This document shows, in pieces, positions 1-10,400 of a stretch of DNA of 64,000 bases (its first letter is position 1; each line of letters opens with the position of its first letter). The DNA comes from UBA1413 sp964567485 (GTDB lineage Bacteria; Bacteroidota; Bacteroidia; Bacteroidales; Prolixibacteraceae). The stretch spans positions 1 to 64,000 of the forward strand of contig CAZMMX010000016.1 in NCBI GenBank assembly GCA_964567485.1. The letters are read 5' to 3'. A model generated the notes under the pieces. It was not told the DNA's origin. It saw nothing but the letters and a program-made list of their open reading frames with translations, and made no database searches. The translations under genes were made by a program, and so were the position numbers.

Positions 1-124
1 TCCGGACTGGTGATCCACGCTCTGTGAGAAAACCCGGAACTGGGATCGCCCCCTGAAGCCCGCGAACCATCATCCGGCTTCAGGGCCCCTGGTTTAGCGG
101 AGATGAAAAGATAAAAATTGACCG
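1..124. other. Window edge with strong hairpin; possible 3' end of an upstream gene
   Basis: An open frame from base 3 reads to a TGA at 54-56 and could be the tail of a gene outside the window, but 17 codons are too few to identify it. A perfect 10-bp stem, CCCTGAAGCC (51-60) with GGCTTCAGGG (76-85), overlaps this stop and may be its terminator, although no strong T-run follows. Nothing else is recognisable up to base 124. Confidence 0.3.
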
Positions 125-154
125 GAAGCCTCTGTTAGAACAGGGGCTTCTTTG
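125..154 (+). terminator. Rho-independent terminator
   Basis: GAAGCC (125-130) and the bases that follow pair with CAGGGGCTTC (141-150), followed by TTTG. The hairpin separates whatever lies upstream of the window from the doxX-oxidoreductase pair. Confidence 0.7.
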
Positions 155-261
155 TTAATCCCCAATTTTTTCTTGTGATTTGCATCCAAACCAGGGTTCT
201 AAGGAATCACCGGAAAGATTTATTTTTACTTTTACAGGCAGACCTTAAATAAACGCTGTTT

Positions 262-765
262 ATGAATAATTTCAATCCCCTGTCAGGGCGTCAAACGACC
301 TGGCTGGTACTACTGAGGGTGGCCATAGGATGGCATTTCCTCTACGAAGGACTGGTGAAAGTGTTCAATCCCTCCTGGTCTCCCTTTGGATACCTGATGG
401 ATTCAAAGGGGTGGTTTGCCCCCCTCTTTTATTCCATGGCTTCCAATTCAGGCGTTCTGGCAGTGGTCGATTTTCTCAACCAATGGGGACTGGTGCTGAT
501 CGGACTGGGCCTGATCCTGGGGGTGTTCACCCGATTGGCAACCGCCTCGGGAATGCTCCTGCTCGTTTTTTATTATCTCTCGCACCCGCCTTTCACAGGG
601 GTGAATTACGCCCTTCCCAGCGAAGGCAGCTATTTCATTGTCGATAAGGTCGTCATTGAATTTCTGGCCCTGGGAGTCTTACTTTTCTTTCCCACCGGGC
701 ATATCGTAGGTTTCGACAGGCTCTTATTCGGTAAAAACAGAAAAACCCAGCAAAACAATGGATGA
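262..765 (+). CDS. DoxX family membrane protein
   Basis: A 167-residue inner-membrane protein of the DoxX/DoxD-like type. It begins with an amphipathic stretch and a first helix containing RVAIGWHFLYEG, which resembles the DoxX signature (R...G..F...G..K). Three more hydrophobic segments follow at about residues 65-85, 88-110 and 125-148. In other bacteria the family is linked to quinone- or thiosulfate-related redox proteins, but no specific reaction can be assigned. Its 3' end overlaps the next gene (start 758) by 8 bp, so the two are almost certainly cotranscribed and translationally coupled. This suggests the membrane protein serves the secreted oxidoreductase. Confidence 0.8.
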   Translation: MNNFNPLSGRQTTWLVLLRVAIGWHFLYEGLVKVFNPSWSPFGYLMDSKGWFAPLFYSMASNSGVLAVVDFLNQWGLVLIGLGLILGVFTRLATASGMLLLVFYYLSHPPFTGVNYALPSEGSYFIVDKVVIEFLALGVLLFFPTGHIVGFDRLLFGKNRKTQQNNG

Positions 766-2320
766 TAAGAATAAACAGGAGGTAAAGCCGGGGTTGACCC
801 GTCGCGATGTCGTGAAAGGACTGGCCACGGTTCCCGTGTTGGGCGCTGTTGCCTATGGTCTCTACAAGAAAAAAAGTTACGACCGTTACCTGAAGAGTTC
901 CATTTCAGGCGAACTGGGAATGTCGGCCGATGAGCCTGCCCATCCCCCGAAATCGGAAGGTAAGGAGATCCGCATTGGTCTGATCGGCTTCGGCATTCGC
1001 GGGAAGCAGCTGGCCAAGGCCCTGGGATTTGCTCATCCCACCCAGGTCGAAGAGTGGCGCGAAGCCGCCGCCAATAACAAGAACGACTACCGGTACGCCG
1101 ACTTCAAAAGCCAGGAAGACCTCAACATCCGTATCACCGCCGTTTGTGATATCTTCGACACGTACGGGAATCATGCACGGGAGATGGCGGAGAATATCCA
1201 CCGTGAAGGCCCCGGAGGGAAAATGGGGGACCCGGTAAAACGATACGCCAACTACAAGGAGCTGATCGCCTCTCCCGATGTCGATGCCATCGTCATCGCC
1301 ACCCCCGACCACTGGCATGGTCCCATGACCATAGAAGCCGCTCATGCCGGCAAACATGTCTACTGTGAAAAACCGCTCACCTGGTCGGTCGAAGAGACCT
1401 ACGAAGTACGGAAAGCCGTCGTGGATTCCGGCATCGTCTTCCAGCTCGGCCACCAGGGAAGGCAAACCGACGCCTATCTCAAAGCCCGGGAAGCCATAGA
1501 GAAAAATGTCCTGGGTCCTGTGAACCTCATCGAGGTCACCACCAACAGGAACGACCCCAATGGAGCATGGGTCTATGACATCCACAAGGATGCCTCCCCC
1601 GCCACCATTGACTGGGAGCAGTTCATCGGCCAGGCCCCGTGGCACGACTTCTCCCTCGAACGCTTCTTCCGCTGGCGCTGCTGGTGGGATTACAGCACCG
1701 GGCTCTCGGGCGACCTGCTCACCCACGAATATGACGCCATCAACCAGATCCTGGACGTGGGAATCCCCCATTCGGCCATGTCGACCGGAGGCATCTACTT
1801 CTTCAAGGACGGCCGTACGGTCCCCGATGTGCTCACCACGGTCTTTGAGTTCCCCGAAAAAAACCTCTCGCTGCTCTATTCCGCCACCCTGTCGAGCCAA
1901 ATGGACCGTGGCAAAAGGGTCATGGGCCACGATGCCTACATGGAAATGGGCAATGCCCTGACCATCTACGCCGACCCGCGCTCAACCCGGTATGCCGAAA
2001 AAATAGAACAGGGCATCATCAAACCTGACATGCCCATATACAGCTACGTGCCTGGACGCGGTGCCGACACCATCACCTCGGCTACCGAACGCTATTTCGC
2101 AGGCCGCGGACTCCTGTATACCTACCGCGGAGGAAAAAGAATCGACACTACCCACCTGCATATGAAGGAGTGGCTCGACGCCATCAGAACCGGCAAACCG
2201 ACGGGATGCGACATCCATAGCGCCTTCGAGGAAGCCATGACCGCCCATATGGGGACCCTCTCCTACCACCACAAAAAACAGGTCTTCTGGGACAAGAGCA
2301 ACGAGAAGATCATCGTATAG
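758..2320 (+). CDS. Gfo/Idh/MocA family oxidoreductase with Tat-type signal
   Basis: A 520-residue NAD(P)-dependent oxidoreductase of the Gfo/Idh/MocA superfamily, usually acting on sugars or inositols. The N-terminus has a twin-arginine motif, LTRRDVVKG (about residues 13-21), followed by a hydrophobic run, so export as a folded, cofactor-loaded protein is likely. The Rossmann fold shows GLIGFGIRGK (about residues 74-83). The family EKP motif is present as CEKPLTW, with its lysine near residue 205, and a typical alpha/beta C-terminal domain follows. Many secreted Bacteroidota homologues handle glycosides, but the substrate is unknown here. It is coupled to the upstream doxX gene by an 8-bp overlap. 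Confidence 0.88.
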   Translation: MDDKNKQEVKPGLTRRDVVKGLATVPVLGAVAYGLYKKKSYDRYLKSSISGELGMSADEPAHPPKSEGKEIRIGLIGFGIRGKQLAKALGFAHPTQVEEWREAAANNKNDYRYADFKSQEDLNIRITAVCDIFDTYGNHAREMAENIHREGPGGKMGDPVKRYANYKELIASPDVDAIVIATPDHWHGPMTIEAAHAGKHVYCEKPLTWSVEETYEVRKAVVDSGIVFQLGHQGRQTDAYLKAREAIEKNVLGPVNLIEVTTNRNDPNGAWVYDIHKDASPATIDWEQFIGQAPWHDFSLERFFRWRCWWDYSTGLSGDLLTHEYDAINQILDVGIPHSAMSTGGIYFFKDGRTVPDVLTTVFEFPEKNLSLLYSATLSSQMDRGKRVMGHDAYMEMGNALTIYADPRSTRYAEKIEQGIIKPDMPIYSYVPGRGADTITSATERYFAGRGLLYTYRGGKRIDTTHLHMKEWLDAIRTGKPTGCDIHSAFEEAMTAHMGTLSYHHKKQVFWDKSNEKIIV

Positions 2321-2332
2321 TGGCAAAAACAC

Positions 2333-2340
2333 TATCTTTG
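2333..2340 (+). promoter_or_regulatory. Bacteroidota -7 box upstream of argS
   Basis: TATCTTTG matches the Bacteroidota -7 consensus TAnnTTTG and lies 18 bp before the argS start codon. It falls immediately after the stop of the preceding oxidoreductase. No clear -33 TTTG was seen. Confidence 0.6.
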
Positions 2341-2358
2341 CGGCTCTAAAAACATGGC

Positions 2359-4155
2359 ATGATGGATATTGACGTTATCCTGCAGAAACACCTGCGGGAA
2401 GGGGTGGAACAGCTCTTTGGCTTCATCCCCGGGGAAGCGATGCTTCAGTTGCAGCAGACCCGAAAAGAGTTCGAAGGGGATCTGACCCTGGTGGTCTTTC
2501 CCATGGTGAAGGCGGCCCGGAAAAGCCCGGCAGAAGTGGCCGGCATGATTGGCCGTTACCTCGAAGCCAACGCCCCTGAAGTGGCTGGTTTTAACGTCGT
2601 CAACGGTTTTCTTAACCTCACCCTGCGCGACACCGTATGGCTCGACCTCCTCCGAAAAGCCGCTGAAGATGAGAATTACGGCTTACGAAATGGTGGGGAC
2701 GACGCCGAAGTGGTGATGATCGAATACTCCTCACCCAACACCAACAAGCCTCTTCATCTGGGACATATCCGCAATAACCTGTTGGGATTCTCCCTGGCCG
2801 AAATTATGAAGAACAACGGCAGAAAGGTGGTCAAAACCAATATCGTCAACGACCGGGGCATCCACATCTGTAAGTCGATGTATGCCTGGCAGCAATGGGG
2901 CCAGGGAAAGACGCCCGAAAATACAGGCATCAAGGGCGACCACCTGGTGGGCGACTTCTATGTGATGTTCGACCAACAATACAAAAAAGAGGTAGCTGCC
3001 CTGGTAAACGGGGGAATGACCCAAGAGGAGGCCGAAAACCAGGCCCCGTCGATGCTGGCAACCCGTGAACTCCTTCGCAAATGGGAAGCCCACGATGAAG
3101 AGACCGTTGCCCTCTGGAAAATGATGAACAGCTGGGTCTACCAGGGTTTTGACACGACCTACCGCGAACTGGGCGTCGACTTCGACAAAATCTATTATGA
3201 GTCAGACACCTACCTCATGGGCAAGGATGAGGTTCTCAGGGGAGTCCGTGAAGGCCTCTTTTACCGCCGCGATGACGGATCGGTGTGGGCTGACCTTACG
3301 GCCGACGGCCTTGACCAAAAAGTACTCCTGCGCAGCGATGGCACCTCGGTCTATATGACCCAGGATATCGGCACCGCCAAAATGCGCTTCGACGACTACC
3401 CCATCGGAAAAATGATCTATGTGGTTGGTAACGAACAGAACTACCACTTCCAGGTCCTTTCCCTCCTTCTCGATAAACTGGGATACCGCTGGGGCCGTGA
3501 ACTCTACCACTTCTCCTACGGAATGGTGGAACTCCCCTCCGGAAAAATGAAATCACGTGAAGGCACCGTGGTCGACGCCGATGACCTGATCGCCGATATG
3601 GTGGAAGTCGCCAGAAAAATGGGACGGGAACTGGGGAAAATGGAAGATATGGAACCCGGGGAAGCCGACAAAACGTATAAAATGATCGCCCTGGGCGCCC
3701 TCAAATATTTCATTCTGAAAGTGGACCCCAGGAAAAATATGACCTTCAACCCCGAAGAATCCATCGATTTCAACGGCAACACAGGCCCTTTCATCCAGTA
3801 CACCCACGCCCGAATCATGTCGGTCCTCCGTAAAGCCCACGAAACAGGACTGGCCTTCTCAACGCAATTCCCGGCAACGATGTCCCTGGAAACCAAAGAA
3901 AAGGAACTCCTGAAAACCATATCGGAATACCCCGCCATGGTCGCAGAAGCTGCGGCGGGCTATTCCCCGGCTTTAGTCGCCAATTACTGCTATGAAATCG
4001 CCAGGGAATTCAACCAGTTCTACCACGACCATTCCATTCTCAACGAACCCGATGCCGGAAAAAGAAACTTCAGGCTGATCCTGTCGGATTGCGTCGTGAA
4101 AATCATGAAAAGCGGAATGGGAATGTTGGGGATCGAAATGCCCGAAAGAATGTAA
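2359..4155 (+). CDS. argS: Arginyl-tRNA synthetase
   Basis: A 598-residue class I aminoacyl-tRNA synthetase that charges tRNA-Arg. The order is an N-terminal Add1-type domain (about 1-100), the Rossmann catalytic domain with the HIGH-type motif HLGH inside NKPLHLGHIRNN (about residue 135), and the KMSKS-equivalent KMKSREGT near residue 398. A C-terminal DALR anticodon-binding domain follows, with FIQYTHARI at about residue 476. Length and domains are normal and complete. An ATG-ATG pair makes 2359 or 2362 the start. It has its own -7 box and is followed by a bidirectional terminator, so it is a single-gene unit and a good housekeeping marker for taxonomic placement. Confidence 0.96.
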   Translation: MMDIDVILQKHLREGVEQLFGFIPGEAMLQLQQTRKEFEGDLTLVVFPMVKAARKSPAEVAGMIGRYLEANAPEVAGFNVVNGFLNLTLRDTVWLDLLRKAAEDENYGLRNGGDDAEVVMIEYSSPNTNKPLHLGHIRNNLLGFSLAEIMKNNGRKVVKTNIVNDRGIHICKSMYAWQQWGQGKTPENTGIKGDHLVGDFYVMFDQQYKKEVAALVNGGMTQEEAENQAPSMLATRELLRKWEAHDEETVALWKMMNSWVYQGFDTTYRELGVDFDKIYYESDTYLMGKDEVLRGVREGLFYRRDDGSVWADLTADGLDQKVLLRSDGTSVYMTQDIGTAKMRFDDYPIGKMIYVVGNEQNYHFQVLSLLLDKLGYRWGRELYHFSYGMVELPSGKMKSREGTVVDADDLIADMVEVARKMGRELGKMEDMEPGEADKTYKMIALGALKYFILKVDPRKNMTFNPEESIDFNGNTGPFIQYTHARIMSVLRKAHETGLAFSTQFPATMSLETKEKELLKTISEYPAMVAEAAAGYSPALVANYCYEIAREFNQFYHDHSILNEPDAGKRNFRLILSDCVVKIMKSGMGMLGIEMPERM

Positions 4156-4164
4156 TAAAATAAA

Positions 4165-4192
4165 GAAAGGAGACCTCTGTCTCCTTTCGTTG
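4165..4192. terminator. Bidirectional terminator between argS and the LuxR-type regulator
   Basis: GAAAGGAGAC (4165-4174) and GTCTCCTTTC (4179-4188) form a perfect 10-bp stem with a CTCT loop. On the minus strand the stem is followed by a T-rich tract, so it can serve the convergent regulator gene as well as argS. Confidence 0.7.
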
Positions 4193-4345
4193 GGATTTAA
4201 AAATGCAATTCAAGTATAAGGGACTACAAATAACTTGAATACTGTGAACAAATATAAGTACAAAATACATTATTGATTCTGGGTCGATATATTTTATACT
4301 CATTTTAAATAAGCCATGGTTGAGTTTCTTGAAATCCTTGCCCTG

Positions 4346-7162
4346 TCATAGTTTCAGGAGGATACCAATCAGGTTTTCATTCTGATCAAGTCCCAGTTTT
4401 TGTCTCAACCGGTAGCGGTGATTCTCGACGCCGCGCACCGAAATCCCCAACAGCGGGGCGATTTCCTTAGAGGACAAGTTCATTCTCAGGAAGGCACAGA
4501 GGCGCATGTCGCCGGGCGTCAGCTCAGGATAGTGGGCCTTTAGGTTTTTCATGAAGGTCTCATGGGCTTGTTCGAAATTGGTTTCAAAGACATTCCACTC
4601 GTCGTGGCTTGAAAGGTGATTGTCAATACGCCGGAGCAACTCATTGGAATACTTGTCGGGGTAGCGGGTCCCCAGCTGGTTTTTCTGGGAGAGGACCAGC
4701 TCTCTGAGATCGAGGAGAAACTCGTTCTTTTTGATGATGGACATAGTGGAGTTGGCGAGTTCTTTGCTTTTATAAGAGATCTGGGCTTGCAGTTTTTCAT
4801 TTTTCAGGGTGATGAGTTCCCTTTCGCTCTCCTCCCGTTTGCGCTGCTCATTTTTGCGGGTATTGGCGATCACCCGCATCCGGAAGAGGAGCAGCGCCGC
4901 GGCGGCGAGGAGGAGGTAAAAGATACGCGCAGGAACCGACCAAAACCAGGGCTGGTAGACGAACAGGGGAATTTCGAGCTCCTGGCTGTGGTTCCCCCAG
5001 GGATCGGCAGCCCGCACCCTAAGGGTGTACCTTCCCGCCGGGAGGCGTACAAAAGCCAACAATGGCGACTCCCCGTTGGAAGTCCATTGTGCCGTCAATC
5101 CCTCCATCCTCCATTCCCAGGTGATTCTTCCGCTTCCGTACCAGGGAAAAGCCACCCTGAGGTTAAAACTATTCAGCGGCCAGGGAACACGAAATCCCTT
5201 CTGCCCGGGAGGAAGACTCTGCATTTTTCCATCACGGCCCGTAAGCCACACCCCCTTTTTGTCCGGAATTTCCCCCCGCCGGAAGGAAGAAGAGGGGTCT
5301 TCCCCCGGACTAACGATAGCGATGCCATTTTCCAGGCATACCACGACCTCCTTCTTTGAGAGGATGGCTATGTTTTCATAGTTACGGATCAGCTGATTCC
5401 GGAAGAGAGCCGTGGGAAATTCCCTGAGCAGCAGGGCCTCGCCTCCACTGATTTTCCATAACCCTATGCGCTGTGGGGTGATCAGCCAGTACTGGTGATC
5501 ACTGGCCGCAATGATACGTTCTGCCCTGGCATATTCCCCCAGAAGAGTGTTCATCCGGTCGAAGGGAATAATCTTATCCTCGAGATCATTATAGGTGAAG
5601 AGCTGCTCGCCCGAGGTGAAGACTACCCGGTTTTCAAGGTTAAATACCCTGAGGTGGTGGTCCTTGCCAAAAACCGAATTCTCGCCGTAATAGCCGGCAT
5701 TAAAAACCGAATCGCGCTCCCTGTTGGGGCGCAGACGGTAAATTCCCCGGTGCATATGGCCGGCCCAGAGGTTGCCCAGATGATCAAATTCGAGAAACCT
5801 GATCAACTCGTTGAAATTATAAAGGACATTACTGAGGGTCAGACGCCCCACCACGAGGCGGTACCTGACCAGATTGGAATAGGTGCACTGCAGAAAACTT
5901 CCCGGCTCTACGGGATCGGGGGTGATGGAAAAACCTCCTGAAACCCCCGATACCTTTCTTGCTTCACCCCCGGAAATGGCATAAGTACCGCTGTTGTGGC
6001 CGGCAATCAACTCACCGCCAATCACCGTCAGATCCCAGACTTGTCCCTGTGTTCCCGCCACCAACCGGAAATCCTTGCTGTCAGCGGCCATCGCCCCTTC
6101 GAAAAGCCCCTGGTTGGTACCCAGGTAAAGTTTACCTTCAAAGAGGGCAGCATCATAAACAGCACCGATGCCTTCCACAGGAATGAAACGCACCCCTCCC
6201 GAGGGACCTGCCGGAATCATGTCCACACCACTGTCGAGGGCTCCCCAAAGGTTACCCTCCCGGTCACAGAAAAGCCCAAGCACCGTGTTGTTCTGCATGC
6301 CATTCCGCGTGTTGAGATGCCACTTCAACCGCCCATCCCTGCCAATCAGGAATAGGCCCTCTTGTATCGTCCCAACGGCCAGATCTCCCGAAGGGAGCAG
6401 CGCAGCCCGGTTCACCTCGGTACGGCGAAACAACCCATTCAGGGGAGTAGGCCACTCCTCCACCTTCCCCTCAGAAACCATATAGAGGCCATGGGAGGCT
6501 GTCCCCATCAGGTAACGTCCTTCATCCCAGGGAAACAGAAAGCGCATCGCCTTGCCTCGGAAAAATTCCCCCGTCACAATAGGGAGCTTCAGAGAATCAC
6601 GCAATTCAAAAATCCCTTCATCCATTTCGTTAAACAATAAACGTCCACCGGTCAGGACCGCTGCATTGACAAAACGGTCAAAGGGCAGAGAGGTAAACTC
6701 CCCGTTTTCATAAATGAGAACCTGGGTAAAGGCCTGGAACAGGACGCGGGAACCGTCAGGAAAGATATTCCAGAATTCCACGTTGGGAGCAAAGAGATGG
6801 CGCGCTTTCTCTTTGAGGGAGGTGTAATGAAGGTCGCCAAGGTCGTCGTGCTGCCAGAACCCCAGCTCCTGATACCCGCTGGTGTAAACGACCCCGTCGG
6901 CCGCCACAGCTACAGCCCTGATGACATTCCCGTCCGGAGTGGGATGGAGCAACCAGGTGGAACCGTCATATTCGAGCAAACCAGCACTGTTGGCCACGTA
7001 AATCGTCCCCTCCAGCCCCTGGGCTATACTCCAGTTCTGGCCTGAAGCTCCATACTCCTCCTTGTAAAAACTCCTGACACCGGGAGTCCCCTCCGCAATG
7101 CCCTCCGCCGGTGTGGGGAAAAATATCCCACCCCATAGTAAAAATATCAACCACTTCTTCAT
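4346..7162 (-). CDS. Membrane sensor-regulator: beta-propeller, Y_Y_Y, TM, LuxR-type HTH
   Basis: About 938 residues from the ATG at 7162; a longer frame starts at 7183, but MKKWLIFLL at 7162 opens the signal peptide. The periplasmic part is a two-component-regulator-type beta-propeller (about 30-620) with repeats such as EGTIYVANSAGLLEYDG. A Y_Y_Y domain (about 655-725, ending RLPAGRYTLRVRA), one transmembrane helix (about 735-755) and a coiled coil (about 760-800) follow. The C-terminal helix-turn-helix contains LSSKEIAPLLGISVRGVENHRYRLRQK, resembling LuxR/GerE. There is no kinase or receiver domain, so it resembles one-component PUL sensors that bind an oligosaccharide and DNA directly. 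It diverges from the susC at 7490 and probably controls it. Confidence 0.85.
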   Translation of the reverse strand: MKKWLIFLLWGGIFFPTPAEGIAEGTPGVRSFYKEEYGASGQNWSIAQGLEGTIYVANSAGLLEYDGSTWLLHPTPDGNVIRAVAVAADGVVYTSGYQELGFWQHDDLGDLHYTSLKEKARHLFAPNVEFWNIFPDGSRVLFQAFTQVLIYENGEFTSLPFDRFVNAAVLTGGRLLFNEMDEGIFELRDSLKLPIVTGEFFRGKAMRFLFPWDEGRYLMGTASHGLYMVSEGKVEEWPTPLNGLFRRTEVNRAALLPSGDLAVGTIQEGLFLIGRDGRLKWHLNTRNGMQNNTVLGLFCDREGNLWGALDSGVDMIPAGPSGGVRFIPVEGIGAVYDAALFEGKLYLGTNQGLFEGAMAADSKDFRLVAGTQGQVWDLTVIGGELIAGHNSGTYAISGGEARKVSGVSGGFSITPDPVEPGSFLQCTYSNLVRYRLVVGRLTLSNVLYNFNELIRFLEFDHLGNLWAGHMHRGIYRLRPNRERDSVFNAGYYGENSVFGKDHHLRVFNLENRVVFTSGEQLFTYNDLEDKIIPFDRMNTLLGEYARAERIIAASDHQYWLITPQRIGLWKISGGEALLLREFPTALFRNQLIRNYENIAILSKKEVVVCLENGIAIVSPGEDPSSSFRRGEIPDKKGVWLTGRDGKMQSLPPGQKGFRVPWPLNSFNLRVAFPWYGSGRITWEWRMEGLTAQWTSNGESPLLAFVRLPAGRYTLRVRAADPWGNHSQELEIPLFVYQPWFWSVPARIFYLLLAAAALLLFRMRVIANTRKNEQRKREESERELITLKNEKLQAQISYKSKELANSTMSIIKKNEFLLDLRELVLSQKNQLGTRYPDKYSNELLRRIDNHLSSHDEWNVFETNFEQAHETFMKNLKAHYPELTPGDMRLCAFLRMNLSSKEIAPLLGISVRGVENHRYRLRQKLGLDQNENLIGILLKL

Positions 7163-7489
7163 TGACTCCCCCGTTTTGACCAAATAACCCCCTTACTTTC
7201 GATTTTAAAAGTATTTTTTACCCGATTGAATCGCCTGCCAGTTTTGTTTTAACACCTCATCGGACCAAGGTACTTAACACCATAATTGTGATTTTTAAAA
7301 GAATTAATAACACCTCTAATATACTACAATAAAATATATTACAAATATATTCTATTATCATGGTGTATTCTTGATGTGTTATGGAAAAAACTCAATTTCG
7401 GGTGAAGAAATTATTGTGAGGCGTCTAAAAAACCTCAAGTGTGAAGAAGTGTTAATTTTACATCAAATTAATTAAATCTGCATACTGCT
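7163..7489. promoter_or_regulatory. Divergent control region with repeated TAACACC motifs
   Basis: This AT-rich 327-bp spacer lies between the divergent regulator and susC. TAACACC occurs at 7250-7256, 7275-7281 and 7308-7314. Opposite-orientation relatives are ATGGTGT (7360-7366) and TGTGTTA near 7376, and GTGTTA recurs near 7448. The first ATGGTGT is the inverse of ACACCAT at 7277-7283. The cluster is a plausible operator for the upstream LuxR-type regulator. No exact TAnnTTTG promoter was found. Confidence 0.5.
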
Positions 7490-10400
7490 ATGAAGAGATT
7501 TATTCTGTTATTGATTCTAACCAGCATGGTTTCGGTGCTCACCGCGCAACCCCGGGTAACAATTACCGGGACGGTCACCGAAGCTGACGGACAAGGGATC
7601 CCCGGGGTCAGTATTCTGGTGAAAGGTACCATGGTAGGTACGATCACCGACTTCGATGGGAATTATTCCATTGAAGCTGATCCTCAAAGCACCCTGGTTT
7701 TTAGTTTTGTGGGCTTCACCACCGAGGAGATACCCGTAGGCAACCAGACCGTGATCAACGTCCAGCTCAGGGAGCAGGCATTTGATGTGGAAGAAGTAGT
7801 GGTTGTGGGGTATGGAACCCAGAAGGTGAAAGACCTGACCTCCTCCATTACGACTGTCAAATCTGAAGATCTGGCGAAGACCCCTTCGGGGCAGGCCATG
7901 CAGGCCTTACAGGGTAAGGTGGCCGGATTGCAGGTGGTCAGCTCCGGATCTCCGGGAAACAGCCCCACCATCCGCGTCCGCGGTATCGGATCATATCCGG
8001 GACAAAACAACGAGGCTCCACTGTATGTGGTCGACGGCATGTTCTTCGACAACATCGACTTCCTCAACCCGGCCGACATCGCTTCCATCTCAGTACTGAA
8101 GGACGCCTCCGCCGCCGCCATTTACGGGGTGAGGGCCGCCAACGGGGTGGTGCTCATCGAGACCAAGTCGGGAGGCTACAATAAAAAGACCGAGATTTCC
8201 TATGACGGGTATTATGGAATGCAGGTCGCCCAGAATGTGCTGAAGATGGCCAATGCCGAGCAGTTTACCACCATGGCCATGGAGTCGGGATCGGCTGCCG
8301 ATGCCAGTTTCATCCTCAACGCCATGCAACGCTATGGCCGGAGCAGGGTCAACCCCAATGTTCCCGACGTCAATACCGACTGGTACAAGGAGATCCTCCG
8401 ACCCGCCGACATCCAGAACCACAGCATCAGCGTGGAAGGCGGCAACGAGAGTGCTTCCTATTCCATCGGCACCAACTACTTCGCCCAGGAGGGGATCCTC
8501 GACATGAAAAACCAGTATGAGCGATTTAACCTCCGTACCAAGCTCGATTTCAAAGCCACCGACTGGTTTACCATTGGCGGGAATATGATCCTGAGCAATG
8601 CCCTGAAAAATGCCGAGGAAGGCGGCGCCTGGAACCAGGCCTATTTCGCCGTTCCCATCCTCCCCGTCTATGACGATCACCTCCTGGGCATCGCCGAACC
8701 CGACAACTACGCCAATGCCCAGGACCTGGGATACCGCAGCGGGCAGAACCCCTTCCCCACCCTGCGCTACAGCGACAACAGGCTTAAAATCCGCAAGCTC
8801 ATGGCCAATTTCTACGCTAAAATCGACATTCTGCCGAAAAAGCTCGATTTTAAAACCACCTATAATCATGCCTTCACGTCACTCGACGAACGCAATGTCC
8901 GCCTTCCCTACTTCATCGGGAACAGCTTCCAACGGGAAAACGCCTCCATCAACAAAAGCGCGTCGGTCTATTCCGACCAGATCTGGGACAATGTGCTGAC
9001 CTATACCGACCACTTCGCCCTCCACAACATCACGGTGATGGCGGGGACCTCCTTCAGGGATGAAGCCTACACCGGATTGCGTGCCCAGGGACTCGACTTC
9101 CCTTATCAGCAGGAAGAGTCGTGGTACATCGACCAGGCACAGGAAAAACCCGAAGGTTCGGTAGGGGACGGCGGGGCCCGTCAGTACGGACTTTCCTACT
9201 TCGGCAGGTTCTCCTATAATTATAATGACCGTTATCTCCTGTATGCTACCATGAGGGCTGACGGCAGCTCCAAGTACCAGCAGAAATGGGGCTATTTTCC
9301 CACAATAGGCATCGGCTGGGTCATTTCCGAGGAGTCCTTCCTGAAAAACCACCCCACCATCAATTTCCTGAAGCTGCGCGCCAGCTGGGGACAGCTGGGG
9401 AACGACAAGATCCAGGCCAGCGACGGGGCCATCACCACCACCCCCATCACGGTCGCCATTGACGATGTGCTCGTCTCAGGAACCCAAACCACCAACACCT
9501 TCTCCTCCCTGAAGTGGGAATTGACCGAAGAGACCAATGCCGGTCTCACGGCCCGTCTCTTTGACAACCGCATGTCGGTCGATGCCGACTATTTCATCCG
9601 CGATACCAAAAACGCGGCCATTTATGTGAAGATCCCCGGTACGGGAGGCAGCGTCCTCAAAAACGTGGGGGTCATCCGCAACTCGGGTTTTGAAATGGCC
9701 CTGAACTGGAGCGATGAATTCACGGGGGACCTCAGGTTCAACGCAGGCGTCAACTTCTCCTTCCTGAAGAACAAGGTTCGTGATCTTTACGGACAGCCTT
9801 ACATCGATGGAGGCTCTGCAGAATTCCGCCAGCGTTCCATCGTCGGGCATCCCCTGCTGGCCTTCTTTGGCTATGAGGTGCTGGGCGTATACCAGAACCA
9901 GTCCGAAATCGACGCCGACCCCTCGGCTCCCTCCTCGGCACTCCCCGGAGACTTCAAGTACAGAGACCAGCAGAAAGAGGGTGAACCGGGCTACGGCGTG
10001 GTTAACGACGACGACCGCGTCATTCTGGGCTCCTATTTCCCCTCCTTCCTCTATGGCGGCAATCTGAGCCTTTCCTGGAAGAACTTCGACCTTTCGGCCA
10101 GCATACTCGGACAGATGGGCAATAAAATCCTGAACCGCAAGCGGGGCGAGATCATCTGGACGGCCGACGGGAACCTCGATGCCGACCTGGCCGTCAACCG
10201 CTGGCACGGAGAAGGCACCAGCAACAAATATCCCTCCTCTGCCGGATTGAGGAAAGGATGGAACCAGAAGATGAGCGACTACTTCGTGGAAGACGGCGCC
10301 TTCTTCAGACTCCAGAATGTGCAGTTGGCCTACAACATTAAAGGGGTTCAACTCTTCGGCGCCGACATGCCCGACGCCCGGGTGACCCTGACCGCCGACC

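Noticed and set aside
905..1930. Long open frames opposite real genes (also 9476-10531, 42043-43068, 44074-45192, 59568-60656 and 61106-62284)
   Set aside because: They lie antisense to genes with clear domains in GC-rich codons and have no domain of their own.
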